This document shows positions 1 through 11,310 of a stretch of 64,000 nucleotides of DNA, in pieces (within the stretch, counting starts at the first letter, position 1; each line of letters starts with the position of its first letter). Origin of the DNA: Aphidius gifuensis. Lineage: Eukaryota > Arthropoda > Insecta > Hymenoptera > Braconidae. The position numbers and the translations under genes are program-made. Below the pieces are notes generated by a model that worked only from the letters and a program-made list of their open reading frames with translations, was not told the DNA's origin and searched no databases. The DNA is taken from positions 14,450,177 through 14,514,176 of the forward strand of contig NC_057791.1 in NCBI RefSeq assembly GCF_014905175.1, read 5' to 3'.

Positions 1-600
1 AAATCTTAAAAAGAGAATAAAAAATATAATAAACTAATTTAAATTTTTGTATCAGAAAACTCTATGAATAATTATAATCATTTACTTATTTAGATGTTAT
101 TTTTTAATTATCTTACAGGCTTTAATTATAAATAACAACAAATAAAATTATCAATGTTTAAACGCTTGTGAAATAAGCATTTTTTTTTTTTCAATTATAT
201 TAATTTTTTCATATGCAATAATTATGATTATCTTTAATATTTTTTTTTAATAAACTAAAAGAATTTATCGATTTTAAATAATGCAAGTACTATTCAAACG
301 TGTAAAAAAAACAATATTTTTTTTTGCTTCATTGTAAATGAAATACAATATGTAAATATATTTTTTTGAGACATAAAAATTACTTATTAGTTGCCATAAA
401 AGTTTCCGATTATATTACAACGATAATTGATTTTTTTTGTTATTCGCAGAATTGTCATCATATTCTGGTGTAAGAACTGAACTGTTGAAATATCTGGAAA
501 AATTCATGGTGCTCGAGCTCGGCGTAGCCTGAAACTCAAGTCTCGGCAATATCAAGCTATATTATCTTTACAGTGTTTATTGATAATAACAAGTGCAACC
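1..600 (+). promoter_or_regulatory. Diverged copy of the dynamin spacer/upstream cassette in front of the acyl-CoA synthetase gene
   Basis: No open coding region is visible. Bases about 150-470 align by eye with about 10735-10990, 20100-20320, 34110-34320, 55860-56100 and 60930-61170. Shared landmarks include a run ending in ATAATGCAAGTACT, a GTAAATGAAATACAATAT block, and a later AACTGTTGAAATATCTGGAAAA stretch near 480 that matches the type II dynamin cassette (compare 20452-20475). The AP-1-like box and GTAAGT donor of the other cassettes are not recognisable here. I infer that the promoter of the acyl-CoA synthetase was derived from, or invaded by, the duplicated dynamin spacer. Confidence 0.6.
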
Positions 601-603
601 AAG

Positions 604-2970
604 ATGAATCAAAGAACGCGTATCAAAAAAGTTTGTAACAGTAAAATAAAATTTAATCAATAAAAAATAACAAAAAATGATAATAATTGAAATTAAAAAT
701 TTCAGAAAACTCCAAGTTTTAAAATTGAAAATGGAATAATAAAGGGTGAGGAAAATTCATTTTTAAATTCAAACGATAATAATTTTGGTGAAATGTTGTT
801 GGAAAAAATGAAAGAAAATTCAAACGTTATTGGTCAGGTAATTTGATGTGTAAAAATATTTTTAATAATGCATTCATTTATTATTTTTAAATATAGATAA
901 TAATAGCTTTTTTTTTTTGATGATAAATTAATATTAGGTTGATGTTGAAAGTGGAAAAGAGGATACGTATGGAGACATGGTGGACAGAAGTATAAGATGT
1001 GCTTTGTGGATGAAAAATGAAAATTTAAAACCAGGTGATATTGTTGCAATATGTACAAATAATCATTTGGATTCGATTATTCCTTGTTTAGCATCTTTAT
1101 ACACTGGTGTTTTATTTAATCCATGGTGGGATCATGGATTAACGAAAGGTATGAATTATTTGTCATTTAATATTAAAAATTTATGAAATATTAATAAAAC
1201 ATTTCTATTAAATTGATTCAGACATTGCAAGATATTTTATTAATTTAACAAAGCCAAAAGTTTTGTTTACAAATGAAGAAACAGCTAATATAGCTCTTGA
1301 AGTTTCGAAAGAAGAAAATATTGATATCAAGATAATTGTTTTTGGTTGTACATCTGCTTCACTTTCATTCAATGAAATAATTCAAAAACAAGACATCAAA
1401 CAAGTTGAAAACTTTAAATGTAACAAATTTGAAAATAGCGATCAACCAGCATTTATCGTCTATACTTCTGGTACAACTGGATTACCAAAAGGTATTTATT
1501 TTTTTATAATGAAAAAAAAAATTCATAAACTAACATTTTATATATTTAAGGTGTTTTACATTCACACAAATCTCTATTTGGTAATACCAGAATGACAGAG
1601 GAAATGACTCATAATAAATGTATTGCTCTGTGTTATTCAACATTGTGCTGGACCACTGGAATTACATTTTCATTTTTATCAATTGCACGTATTGATAAAC
1701 GTATTGTTGCAAATAATTACAGTCCTAAACAGATGTGTCAACTTGTTGAAAAATATCAAGTTTGTATAATTTAAAAATCAAAAACATTCTATAATTTATA
1801 TCATTAATGATAAAATACATAACTATTATTAATTTAACTTCTTTTTTTTTTAAGATCAATTGGATGTTCCTGGGTATAAGTCCAACAAATCGTCTCATTA
1901 CTTCAGGAGAAATATCAGAGCATGATATGTCATCAATTGAATATACATGGATTGGTGGTTCTGTCTTAAAAGAAGAATCACAAAAAATACTCCAACAATT
2001 ACTGCCATCTGCTCAAATCACACAAATATATGGTAATTAAAATTTAAATAACAAAGAAAGTATTTAATAGTTATTAAAAACTCAAGTTATTGTCTAAAAA
2101 TATTATAATTTAAATATTTATTATAGGAATGACAGAATTTTGTGGAATAGTAGTTTATCAAACGAATGATGAAAAATTAAATTCAGTTGGTACGATAGCT
2201 AAAAATATACAGATGAAAATTGTTGATCCAGTGAATCGAAAAATATTAGGACCAAATGAAAAAGGTGAGGCATGTTTTAAATCACCTCACATGATGATTG
2301 AGTATTACAATAATCCAGAAAAAACTGAAGAGGCATTCGACACTGATGGTAAGATAATAATATAAAAGAAAAATAATTTTTATTTATTTAAAATAAAAGT
2401 GTTTCATGTTTTTTATTTAAATCTTATTTTGAAGGATGGATGTATACTGGTGATTTGTGTTATTACGATGAAAGTGGATCTATATTTATTATTGATAGAT
2501 TAAAAGAACTTATAAAATGCAGAGGTCATCATGTATCACCAGCTTTTGTTGAACAATTGATAAAAACAATTCCTGGAGTTATTGAAGGTATATTTACATT
2601 TATATTCAATTTTAATAAAATTAATTTGATATGGATTTTTTTTTTTAAATAGCTGCTGTTGTTGCTGTGGCTGATTTTGAAGATAATGAAAGACCCTTTG
2701 CTTTCGTTACAAAAATACCAGATACAATTGTGAGTGTTAATATATCAAATAATGGGCAATGAAAAATGATGAAAATATATTTATTTGTTTCTATAGATAT
2801 CTAAAGAGGATGTTAGAAAATTAGTCGAGGATAGATTACCGGAACAAATGAAGTTGCGAGGAGGTGTTGAATTTTTAAATGAGATTCCATACACTGCATC
2901 TAGTAAAATAAATCGTATGAAATTGAAAAAAATTGCATCGGCTTATGCTCGAATATCATGCACTGCGTGA
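604..2970 (+). CDS. Luciferin 4-monooxygenase-like / 4-coumarate-CoA ligase-like acyl-CoA synthetase, 10 exons
   Basis: Member of the ANL adenylating superfamily, which activates a carboxylic acid with ATP and transfers it to CoA. Exons that join in frame: 604-630, 706-837, 938-1148, 1222-1491, 1551-1759, 1855-2032, 2127-2348, 2435-2587, 2653-2729, 2797-2970; total 550 residues, normal for the family. Visible motifs: P-loop-like YTSGTTGLPKG (about 204-214, split by intron 4), YGMTE (342-346), YTGD (420-423), and the hinge region IDRLKELIKCRGHHVSP. The conserved C-terminal lysine lies in SSKINR rather than the usual SGK, so its first residue pair is atypical. The C terminus ends SCTA, with no SKL-type peroxisomal signal, unlike beetle luciferases. 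Exon 1 (27 bases, ATG at 604) is the least certain; two donors are GTTTGT. Substrate cannot be told; many insect paralogues are fatty acyl-CoA synthetases. Confidence 0.85.
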
Positions 2971-3044
2971 GGCATTGTCTTTAATTACTTGGGTCAAGTA
3001 AAAAATTCAATTCATAGCTTTGAAAAGTTATGGTTTATTTGAAT

Positions 3045-3205
3045 TTAATTGATCCAGCAAGTACATAGATACCAACACCAAGAGTTGAACCGATTCCCAA
3101 GAGTGTCAGATCCAATGTCGACAAGCATCTTGTCAATTCATTCTTGAAGATTCATTTGTTGAATCAATCATTTTTTTCATATCCCTCAACTTAACCATTT
3201 TTTAT
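3045..3205 (-). pseudogene. slif-like: Fragment of cationic amino acid transporter (SLC7/CAT), first transmembrane exon
   Basis: Read on the minus strand, this gives NELTRC, then a LDLT..GIGSTLGVGIYVLAG-type stretch, the hallmark of the first transmembrane helix of CAT/slimfast amino acid transporters. No upstream or downstream exons of the same gene follow in order. A similar piece lies at 60610-60855 and a more diverged one at 55735-55830. It sits just after a short stretch (2990-3040) that resembles the 3'UTR of dynamin F (59346-59400). I infer a relic of a duplicated transporter/dynamin unit. Confidence 0.65.
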
Positions 3206-5099
3206 AATATTTATTTAAAATAGCCAATAGGTGACTGTAAATATGATCCGATTAAATTTTTGAAAACGAAAATCTACCACGTGTTAAAACCAAAATTTTT
3301 ATTTCACCTTAATGACATGTGATATAAAATCAAAATTTAATTATTAGAGAACCATGGCTTTTTTTACAATTTGTGTATTAATTTTTACTCAAGCTTACTT
3401 GAAGAAAGAAAAAGAGGAAAATGATAAAAGTCAATTGCTTAATATTCATGCTTGAACAAATAATTATAAGCCTATAAGCATAAATAAAAGTCTTTTTCAT
3501 AATTGAATATAAAAATATTTATTTAATTTTAACAGTTTGCTAAAAACTTGGTTTCACGTATTTTTTGATTAATATATGTATTTGTTGTTCCGGGTCGAAA
3601 ATCAGATGTCTGTCGGTCATATGGCTGACCAGATTTTGGTTTTTTTATTTTTTAAATGAACTGCATTAAATTTTTATTTTTATTTATTTCTAAGGTTTTC
3701 TTGGTTACTTTATGAGGCTATAAAATGTAGAACAACATGTGACAAAAAATTTTGAGTTTATATTTTTTTTACATTACAATTCTCTAATTTATGTACTTTT
3801 TTAATAGTCTTTTTCAAACGCAATATTAAAATATTCCCACACATGGTCAACAAATGCATGAAAATTCCAGTAAAATCACGTAACAAACAAAACTATAAAT
3901 TTAACTAAAATAAATAGAACGCATGAAATAATATTTCTGTCACAATCGTAAATTTTTTAACTTTTATTACTCTGTAATCTAATACTATTTTATAGCCCAC
4001 ACAAGTTCTAAGTTTCCCTCAAAACTCCCACCAACTTCTACTAAATATTAACGAACCCTCTCTTAAACTAATTTTTGACCAATTATAACTAATTTTTAAA
4101 CTAAATACACACCCATTTCTTGAACTTGACAATTTTCACCAAACTGAAAAATCAGTTGCTCTTCAACACTTGTTTACGTTACATCTCTAACTATTTTTGA
4201 TTCGCGTACAACGGGCCTTCTTTATATTTATATAATAGAAAATTGTAGTGTCTTTCTTTGACATCACCTTCAGAGTCAACTCGATATACAATAAAAACAA
4301 TTAATTATAATTTAGTGAAATAATAAAGTGAATATATTATTAGAGTTTAAGCCACTGCAGTGTTTGGATTTATTTCAAGTGATATATTCCTACTATTTCA
4401 ATTTACAAACTATCATCCCACATCCTTTGATAGCCCTGTATCAAACTCAAGGCTTACAACTCTTGTGAAATTATCGTGGTATATTTGGATACGTGGTGTG
4501 AGACACTTATTTAATAATAGAAATAAACTTTTGTCAATTATTTTTAAGAATTTTTATCAGAGCAGAAGACGATTTGGCTTTTAATGTCAATTTGCAGGTA
4601 AAACCAGTTGCTTACAATTGATGTTTTTATCAATCTAATTTTATCAAGCTAAAAAATTTTGCTTTATGGTTGAATCATATTCAAAAATTGCTACAAAAAA
4701 TATTAATGATATTATTCCAAGAATTTACGATTGATTATATTTTATTTATCTTTTTGTTGTTTAAATTATTCTTTGACAAAATAATTTTTTTTTTTCACTC
4801 AACAAACGGTGGATTATTATAAAACGTGCTATTATTAATTTCCCGTTGCACATTTCTTTTGTTATTTTGATTTTTTTCGCTTATCAAATTAGTCAATTGA
4901 TTTTCACATCTGGATCACCTGAAATTCCATTAAAAAAAAAACAAGACCTGAAAAATATTATTTCAAACATCCATCAAAACGATAAATATAAATATTTTTT
5001 TTGTAAAATATAGTTACCAATAGATAACCATGCAGTAAACGCATTTGCCAATTAATAATTTGATACTGCGTTAAAAAAAAAGATCAATTTAATTTATAT
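3206..5099. other. Non-coding spacer
   Basis: AT-rich sequence without a supported gene. A 74-codon open stretch at 4360-4584 has no ATG-anchored splice structure or recognisable domain. The interval may include decayed intron sequence of the transporter pseudogene at its right end. Confidence 0.4.
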
Positions 5100-5560
5100 T
5101 ATTTTATTAAATAAATAAAAGTATTTTGTTTGTTGAACTTACCATAAATTGATCCAAAAATAATGACAAATAAGACAACTCAAAGATTAACAATAGTTAA
5201 GAAATTAATAAGAAGTGAAGATTTTTTGGCACCAAAAGCAATTGCAAGTGAAAAAATTATTGTTACTGTAAAAGCAAATAAATCTGGATAGCCTCTAGTA
5301 TATTCAGGATCCAATTTTGCAATGATTCAAAGAAAGCTTTCATTTTATAATTAGTTAAACCATCAAAATTAGTACTCGGACCCTTGACAACACTTGCTGC
5401 TCCAATGACATACTCCAATACTAATATTCAACCAATTAAAAAAGCAATAAATCTAATAAATTCACCCATTGTCACGTAGAAATATGTATAAGCAGGATAT
5501 AATCAGAACCAGCTCTTGGAACTCTGGCACCAAACTCTGCGTAGCATTAAAAAAAATATA
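5100..5560 (-). pseudogene. slif-like: Cationic amino acid transporter (SLC7/CAT) pseudogene, helices 3-5 region
   Basis: Minus-strand translation, in segments, gives YAEFGARVPRAGS, then AYTYFYVTMGEF, LVLEYVIGAASVVKG, then DPEYTRGYPDLFAF, LAIAFGAKKSSLLINFLTIVN and VVLFVIIFGSIYG. This order matches the CAT family of arginine/lysine transporters. The reading needs a frame change after RAGS, and in-frame TGA stops occur at two positions, one just after FLIG and one just after TIVNL. The donor-like GGTAAG after GSIYG is still present. No complete gene remains. It lies immediately upstream of the type I dynamin cassette, in divergent orientation. Confidence 0.75.
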
Positions 5561-5639
5561 TTTTTCAGTTTATTATCAACTTTCGTTGATGATTCATGTT
5601 GATTAGCTGTTATTTATTCAACAAAAATAGTGATGAACA

Positions 5640-5900
5640 AACATCAATTACGTTAGAAAATTGATCCTGATATCGATATATCGAGAGCAAAAATATCGAC
5701 GATAGATATCGTATTAATATCGAGCTAGCAGTGTGTATCGCGCACCCCCTCGCATCTCACGATCACTCACGATTGCTCACGATCATCCCGAAAACCGCGG
5801 ATTGACTCGGATCCACTCGGATACAGATTACAAATTCTCGTTGACTCGTTCTGCTCGTTCATTCTGTGGTGGGATTTCGTCAAAGAAGGTCAGTCTTAAT
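5640..5900 (+). promoter_or_regulatory. Type I dynamin upstream cassette (gene A) with TATCGATA box
   Basis: Duplicated at 15300-15530 in front of gene C. TATCGATA at 5671-5678 matches the DRE core of insect promoters; further partial ATCGA(T) palindromes follow at about 5691-5725. A locally GC-richer stretch (5730-5880) ends in GAAGGTCAGT, whose GTCAGT can serve as a 5'UTR splice donor; an acceptor-like TTCAAG lies just before GTCTTCAATC at about 6742. The same donor and acceptor layout is seen in gene C. It lies between the minus-strand transporter remnant and dynamin A, so it may have been a bidirectional promoter. Confidence 0.55.
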
Positions 5901-6761
5901 TATTACGTCCTAGCTTCCAATAAATTTTTTCTCATTTGGTTAAGACTTAAGACTTTGATATTTACTATTGTTCATTATTTTTTAAAGAAAATAATTATTA
6001 TCATTTTGGAAATAGTTTAATTCAAACTCAATTAAAAAATCGATAATAAAATGATAATTTGATAAAAAATAAAAACGACATATCTACATTATAACGAATT
6101 TTTTCACTTTTTTTTTTTTTATTTTTTTTGTTTAATTTGTTTGTTTGATTACATTTATTTTTTTGACCTGTTTATTAAATTATGTAGATTATATATTTAT
6201 TAATTTATATTAATAAATATAACAATAGTTATTTTGTAAACCAGAAAAAGTGTCGTTGAAAAACAAGAGACTGAATCTCGTGTGAAATACACGCACACTG
6301 TTCTAAGGTTTCATTTGTTTTTTTTTTTGTTTTTTTTTTTTTTTTTTGATGTGCGCCGCGTAACAAACAAATGAAGAATTTCATTTTGTTTGTAAAAGGT
6401 GTATAAAAAAAGTTCTCCAGTGCACAGAAGTGAGAAAAAAATTACGAAGAAATTTATTCAATTGTACATTCAATATAAATAATAAAATAATTTAAAATAA
6501 GTTTATTACGAATTTCTTTTGTATTTCACTCTCGTATTTCGCCTTTCTTCAGTTAATAAATTTTTTTTAATTGTTATCATGCACAATAATAAAAAAAAAA
6601 ATAAAAAAAATAAATACTTTCAAGTATTGGAACATGAAATTGATAAAAAATCTAAAAAGTCAGTAATAAAATATAACAAACTAATAATTTAAATTTCTGT
6701 TAAAAAAGTAATTAATACTGTTAACAACTTGATTAATTCAAGGTCTTCAATCAATAAAAAA

Positions 6762-9758
6762 ATGGCTGGTAACGCTGGTAACTCCGGCATGGAGAACTTG
6801 ATATCTCTGGTTAATCGCCTGCAAGATGTAGCAACTCGTTCAGGGGTGGCTATGGACATGGACTTGCCACAAATTGCTGTTGTTGGAGGTCAAAGTGCTG
6901 GCAAATCATCAGTACTTGAAAACTTTGTTGGACGGTATTTATTACAGTCGTTTTTTTTTCACCATCATTTACTCTACGTATTACATAATAATATTATGCA
7001 TTGTCTTTTTTTTTTTTTTTATTCAAGTGATTTTTTACCAAGAGGTTCTGGAATCGTTACTAGACGTCCTCTAGTTTTACAACTTGTTAATAATGGCAGT
7101 CGAAATGAAGGTAAAAACTTGAATTTAAAAAAAAACATAATTTTCATTAAAAAAAATTAAGTTTTTTTAAACTATTTTATACTTACGTTGTAATTTTTAA
7201 ATTTTTAATTTACTTATTTTTATATCTTCAAAGAATATGGAGAATTTTTGCACTGTCCAAATAAAAAATTCACTGACTTTGATGACATACGAAGAGAAAT
7301 TGAAGAAGAAACTGATAGGATAATTGGTGGAAAAGGGATATCTAATATTCCTATAAATCTTCGAGTTTTCTCACCAAAAGGTATGAAAATTTAAATAAAA
7401 AAAATATGCATATTGCGGATCAAACAATCATGATTAATATGTCAATAAATTGAAATTTTTTATTTTATGCAGTGTTAAATTTAACATTGGTTGATTTACC
7501 TGGTCTGACGAAAGTCGCAATTGGAAACCAACCGATCGATATTGAAGCACGTATCCGTAAAATGATACTAGAATTCATATCCAAAGAATCATGTTTAATT
7601 TTGGCTGTAACACCTGCCAACACAGATCTTGCAAATAGCGATGCCTTGAAGCTCGCTAAAGAAGTTGATCCAAAAGGTGATTATAAAATTATTATTCATC
7701 TTTAATTTACACTAATTAATTAATTATTTATTAATTTGATTTTATTCTCCAGGCACTAGGACAATTGGTGTAATCACAAAGTTGGATCTGATGGACGAAG
7801 GAACAAATGCTCGAGATATTCTTGAAAATAGATTATTGCCATTGAGACGAGGCTACGTTGGTGTCGTTAACAGAAGCCAAAAGGCGATCGATGACAACAA
7901 AGAAATTGTTGCTGCCATTGATGCAGAAAAACAATTTTTTAAATGGTAATGATTTTTAATTTTATATACAAGATTAATAAAGCAAAAATTGACTTCTCAA
8001 AATTATTTAAATTTCTTTAATTATTTATTAATTTCGATTATTGATTCTTTTTAATTCAGCCACGAAGACTATAAACATATGGCTGACAAACTTGGTACAC
8101 CTTATCTCCAAAAGGTTTTAAATCAACAGCTTTCAAGTCACATTCGTGAAACATTACCAGCATTAAGAAAAAAATTACTCGACCAAATGGATATTTTCGA
8201 AAAAGATATGAAACCTGAAAACATGAATCTTGATGAGTCAGCTGTTAAGACAGAAACGATGATTTCGTAAGCTATTATTTCAACTTGTCAACTTTTAAAG
8301 TTTACTAATTTAATTTTCATACAACTATTTTCCAGGTTGATTAATCAACTTAAAGCAGTTTTCAGCAACTCAATCGGTTGCTATGAATCTGATGATATTG
8401 GAAAAAGCTTAAACGGTGGATTCAAAATCCACCACTTGATGCACGAACATTTTTCTCAAGAAATCGACAAAATAAAGCTAAGTGACGATGATTTATGCAA
8501 ATCAATTAAACTCGCTATTTTAAATATTCGTGGTGAGTATTTATTCATTAAATTATCAAAATATTTATTTGTATTTTATAATTTTATATATGTACATACT
8601 AAATATGTAATTATTTTTCAACAGGTGTTAGATCAGGCATGTTCACACCCGACAGGGCTTTTGAGGCTGTTGCCAAACAACAGATTGTTCTTTTAAAAGA
8701 ACCAGCCATGAACTGTATTAGCCAGGTTGTGTCAAAACTACACGAACTGCTTGATGACTGTATACAACTGGTCAGTCAACTTTCAAATATATATTCTTAA
8801 TTTTTTTTCCGTCTTAGCTAGTGGTTAATTTTAACAATTGATCTAATATATATATATTTTTTTTTTTTGCATTGATGTTTTCATAGCTGGATAAATATCC
8901 AAGATTACGTGAGATGGTTGATGAAAAAATTATGCTATATGTCAGAGAGTGCAAAGAAAAATGCAGACAACAGCTAACTGCTCTTTTAGAGTATGAGCTA
9001 TCATATATCAACACAAAACATATTGATTTCGTTGGACTCAAAGGGTGAGCAAATACAAACCTAAACAAAAGTTTCTTAACGCGATTCATATTTATAACTT
9101 ATCAACTTTTTTTCTTTGCTACAGAGTGAAATCACAATTGAATCATCATCAAAAGGTGAGACATTTTATTTGTCGTATTGAATATAAAATTAAAATTTAA
9201 TTAGTTACAAAAAGTTTTGATATATTTATCACAACTCGTGTATTGATCTTTACTCGAATTATTTACAGGCTGATGAACACGAAGACAATAGTTATTATGA
9301 TGGTGATGATGATGATGCAAGCCAATTCGATATTACAAATATTCTCATTGAAGACATCAAAAATAATGGTATTATAGATCGTGAGGTTGATACATTTAAA
9401 ATTTTGGTTGACTCATACATGATGATTGTCACCAAAACTGTTAAAGATCTTGTTCCTAAAACAGTGATGTGTTTGATCATCGAAAAGATCAAAAAATTTA
9501 TCGATATGGATCTTTTATCTCAGCTGTTTGCTAAAGAAGACATTGTAAGTAAAAATTAAATTTTTAAACCATTTATATAATAATTTTTATTTAAAGAAAA
9601 AGATATGTACAATTCATTTTTTATTTTATCAGTTCACATTGATGGAACTTTGTGAGGGTGAAAAAAATAAACGTGATGATTTATTACGTATGTACAACGC
9701 TACCAAAGATGCATTAAAAATTTTGAGAGAAGTATCGTCATCAATCTCAAAATCTTGA
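6762..9758 (+). CDS. shi-like: Dynamin A: short dynamin (GTPase-middle-GED) without PH or proline-rich domain, 12 exons
   Basis: Exons joining in frame: 6762-6934, 7028-7110, 7234-7380, 7473-7676, 7753-7945, 8060-8266, 8336-8532, 8625-8770, 8887-9044, 9125-9155, 9269-9544, 9633-9758; 646 residues. GTPase motifs: GGQSAGKS (42-49), switch I Thr in SGIVTRRP (T69), DLPG (142-145), TKLD (211-214), NRSQ (242-245). The middle domain includes MADKLGTPYLQ and HIRETLPALRKKL, close to classical dynamin. After FVGLKG, where dynamin would enter its PH domain, a 31-base exon and a short acidic stretch (DGDDDD, about 524-529) lead straight into a GED (about 532-640). No PH or proline-rich tail, so the product should assemble on and remodel membranes without PH-lipid binding. 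ATG 6762 is followed by Gly/Asn-rich MAGNAGNSG; upstream in-frame codons contain no ATG. Apparently intact. Confidence 0.88.
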
Positions 9759-11100
9759 ACAGCAACAGTCCTCTTCGTTATTAAGTACAAAAATATTAAT
9801 TTAATTTTAACATGATGTCACATTTTTTATTGATTAATAATTTTTTTTACTCAGTCTAGCAATTTATATTTTGTTGAATACATCTGAGCTAATCATTTTG
9901 TAACTAAGGTAGATTGATTTTGCACAAGTACTTATAATTTTTATCCAATCAAATGCATGATTTTAGTTAAAATAAACTAAGAGTTTAAGTGCTGACTCAT
10001 TTACTTCTTTTTTTCTTTTTTTGAAAATATTAATAGTGGTTAACTTGTTTTGATTTTATTATTATTCAATCATTTTTATAAATAAGTACTAAAATACATA
10101 ATAATTTTTAAGATTCAATTCGTTAATTATTTTGTAATCTGTAAGTGTGAATAAAAAAATCAAACACTTTAAATAATCATTGGGTGGTTTTTATTTACCG
10201 TTTTTTTTATTCACTTATTACTTTTTATTTTTTGTTTTTTCAATAAACTAATTTTTTGTTCCATAAAATAAGAAACATACTGTCATATGTAGATTCAGTA
10301 TGAAACATAAGCTTTTGATAAACTTGATATACTGATTATTTTCTAAAATATGTTTTGACTGATAAGCGTGATGAACTTATGTTTAAACACGTAAAATATT
10401 CATTGGGTTTTTTATTTAAATCAAGAGTTTTTTTTTTTTACAGTTATTACTTACTACCTTTTATTTTTTTTTTCAATATACTAATTATTTGTTGCATAAT
10501 AAATGAACGATAATATGTAGATATAGTATGAGACATCAAAGCTTTTGATAAACCTATGCACTAAATATTTTTGAAAATATCTATTGACTGATGATTTTTT
10601 ATTTATCAACATAAAAACGAAACAAATAAAATTATTTCAATATGTTAATATCAGGAAAATCAATACATAATTATAATCATTGACTTTTTTAGATGTAATT
10701 TTTAAATAGTAACAAATGAAATAATCTATGTTCAAACACTTGTAAAATAAGCATTTCCTTATTTGATTTTCAATTATTAATTTTTTCATATGCAATAATT
10801 ATCTTTAATATTTTTTTTTTAATAAACTAAAAGAATTTATTGATTTTGAATAATGCAAGTACTTTTAAAGTGATACGTTTATGTTTCATACGAAATGAAA
10901 TACAATATACGTAAATATATATCTCATCTACCAATAACGATTTTTTTTTTATTGCTGGAATCGTTCACATTGTGGGGGCAGGAGAAAAACGGTTAAAAGA
11001 TCTGGAGAGACGTAGACTGAATCAAAAGAACGTGGCACACAGTCAATAGATAATTTTATTTTCTATATTGTAGCAACGAGCAACGTTCATTTGGTAATTT
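9759..11100. other. Dynamin inter-gene spacer (3' flank plus repeated spacer)
   Basis: No coding region is visible. The left part (to about 9990) is shared with the 3' flanks of B (14150-14340) and C (19460-19690). About 10150-10620 holds two internally similar stretches with a TAAACTTGATA / AGACATCAAAGC-type block. About 10640-10990 is the dispersed cassette described at 1-600. The end contains the GTTCACATTGTGGGGGCAGG block that begins the type II upstream cassette. Confidence 0.5.
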
Positions 11101-11136
11101 ATTGGTTTGAGTCACTCTGTTGTGCGACGCGTAAGT
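11060..11136 (+). promoter_or_regulatory. Type II dynamin upstream cassette (gene B): AP-1-like box and 5'UTR splice donor
   Basis: TGAGTCA at 11108-11114 is followed by CTCTGTTGTGCGACGC and a perfect GTAAGT donor at 11131. The same order is found before D (TGAGTCA 20550-20556), F (56232-56238) and G (61327-61333). The matching acceptor-like TTTCAAG is just before GTCTTCA at about 11310, so the first exon is probably non-coding. TGAGTCA is the consensus AP-1 (Jun/Fos) site. Confidence 0.5.
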
Positions 11137-11310
11137 TGCCTTAACTTGTATAGATTAAAGCTGATTTTTTTAGCTGGCACTACCCTAGCTCATAATTCGG
11201 AAAATTAAGATGAGTTATTTAAAAAAATTTTATTGGGGTAATCAAGAGTAAGTAACCGAATAGTAAAAATAAATAAATATTGTTAAAAGCTTGATCAATT
11301 GATTTCAAGG

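Noticed and set aside
4360..4584. 74-codon open frame starting near a GTG
   Set aside because: No ATG start, no splice context, no domain; composition not convincing. A faint TWIR-like resemblance to transporter C-termini is on the wrong strand relative to the other fragments.
5733..6020. 95-codon open frame in the type I cassette
   Set aside because: It lies in the presumed 5'UTR/promoter; the paralogous cassette at 15300-15560 does not keep the frame open.
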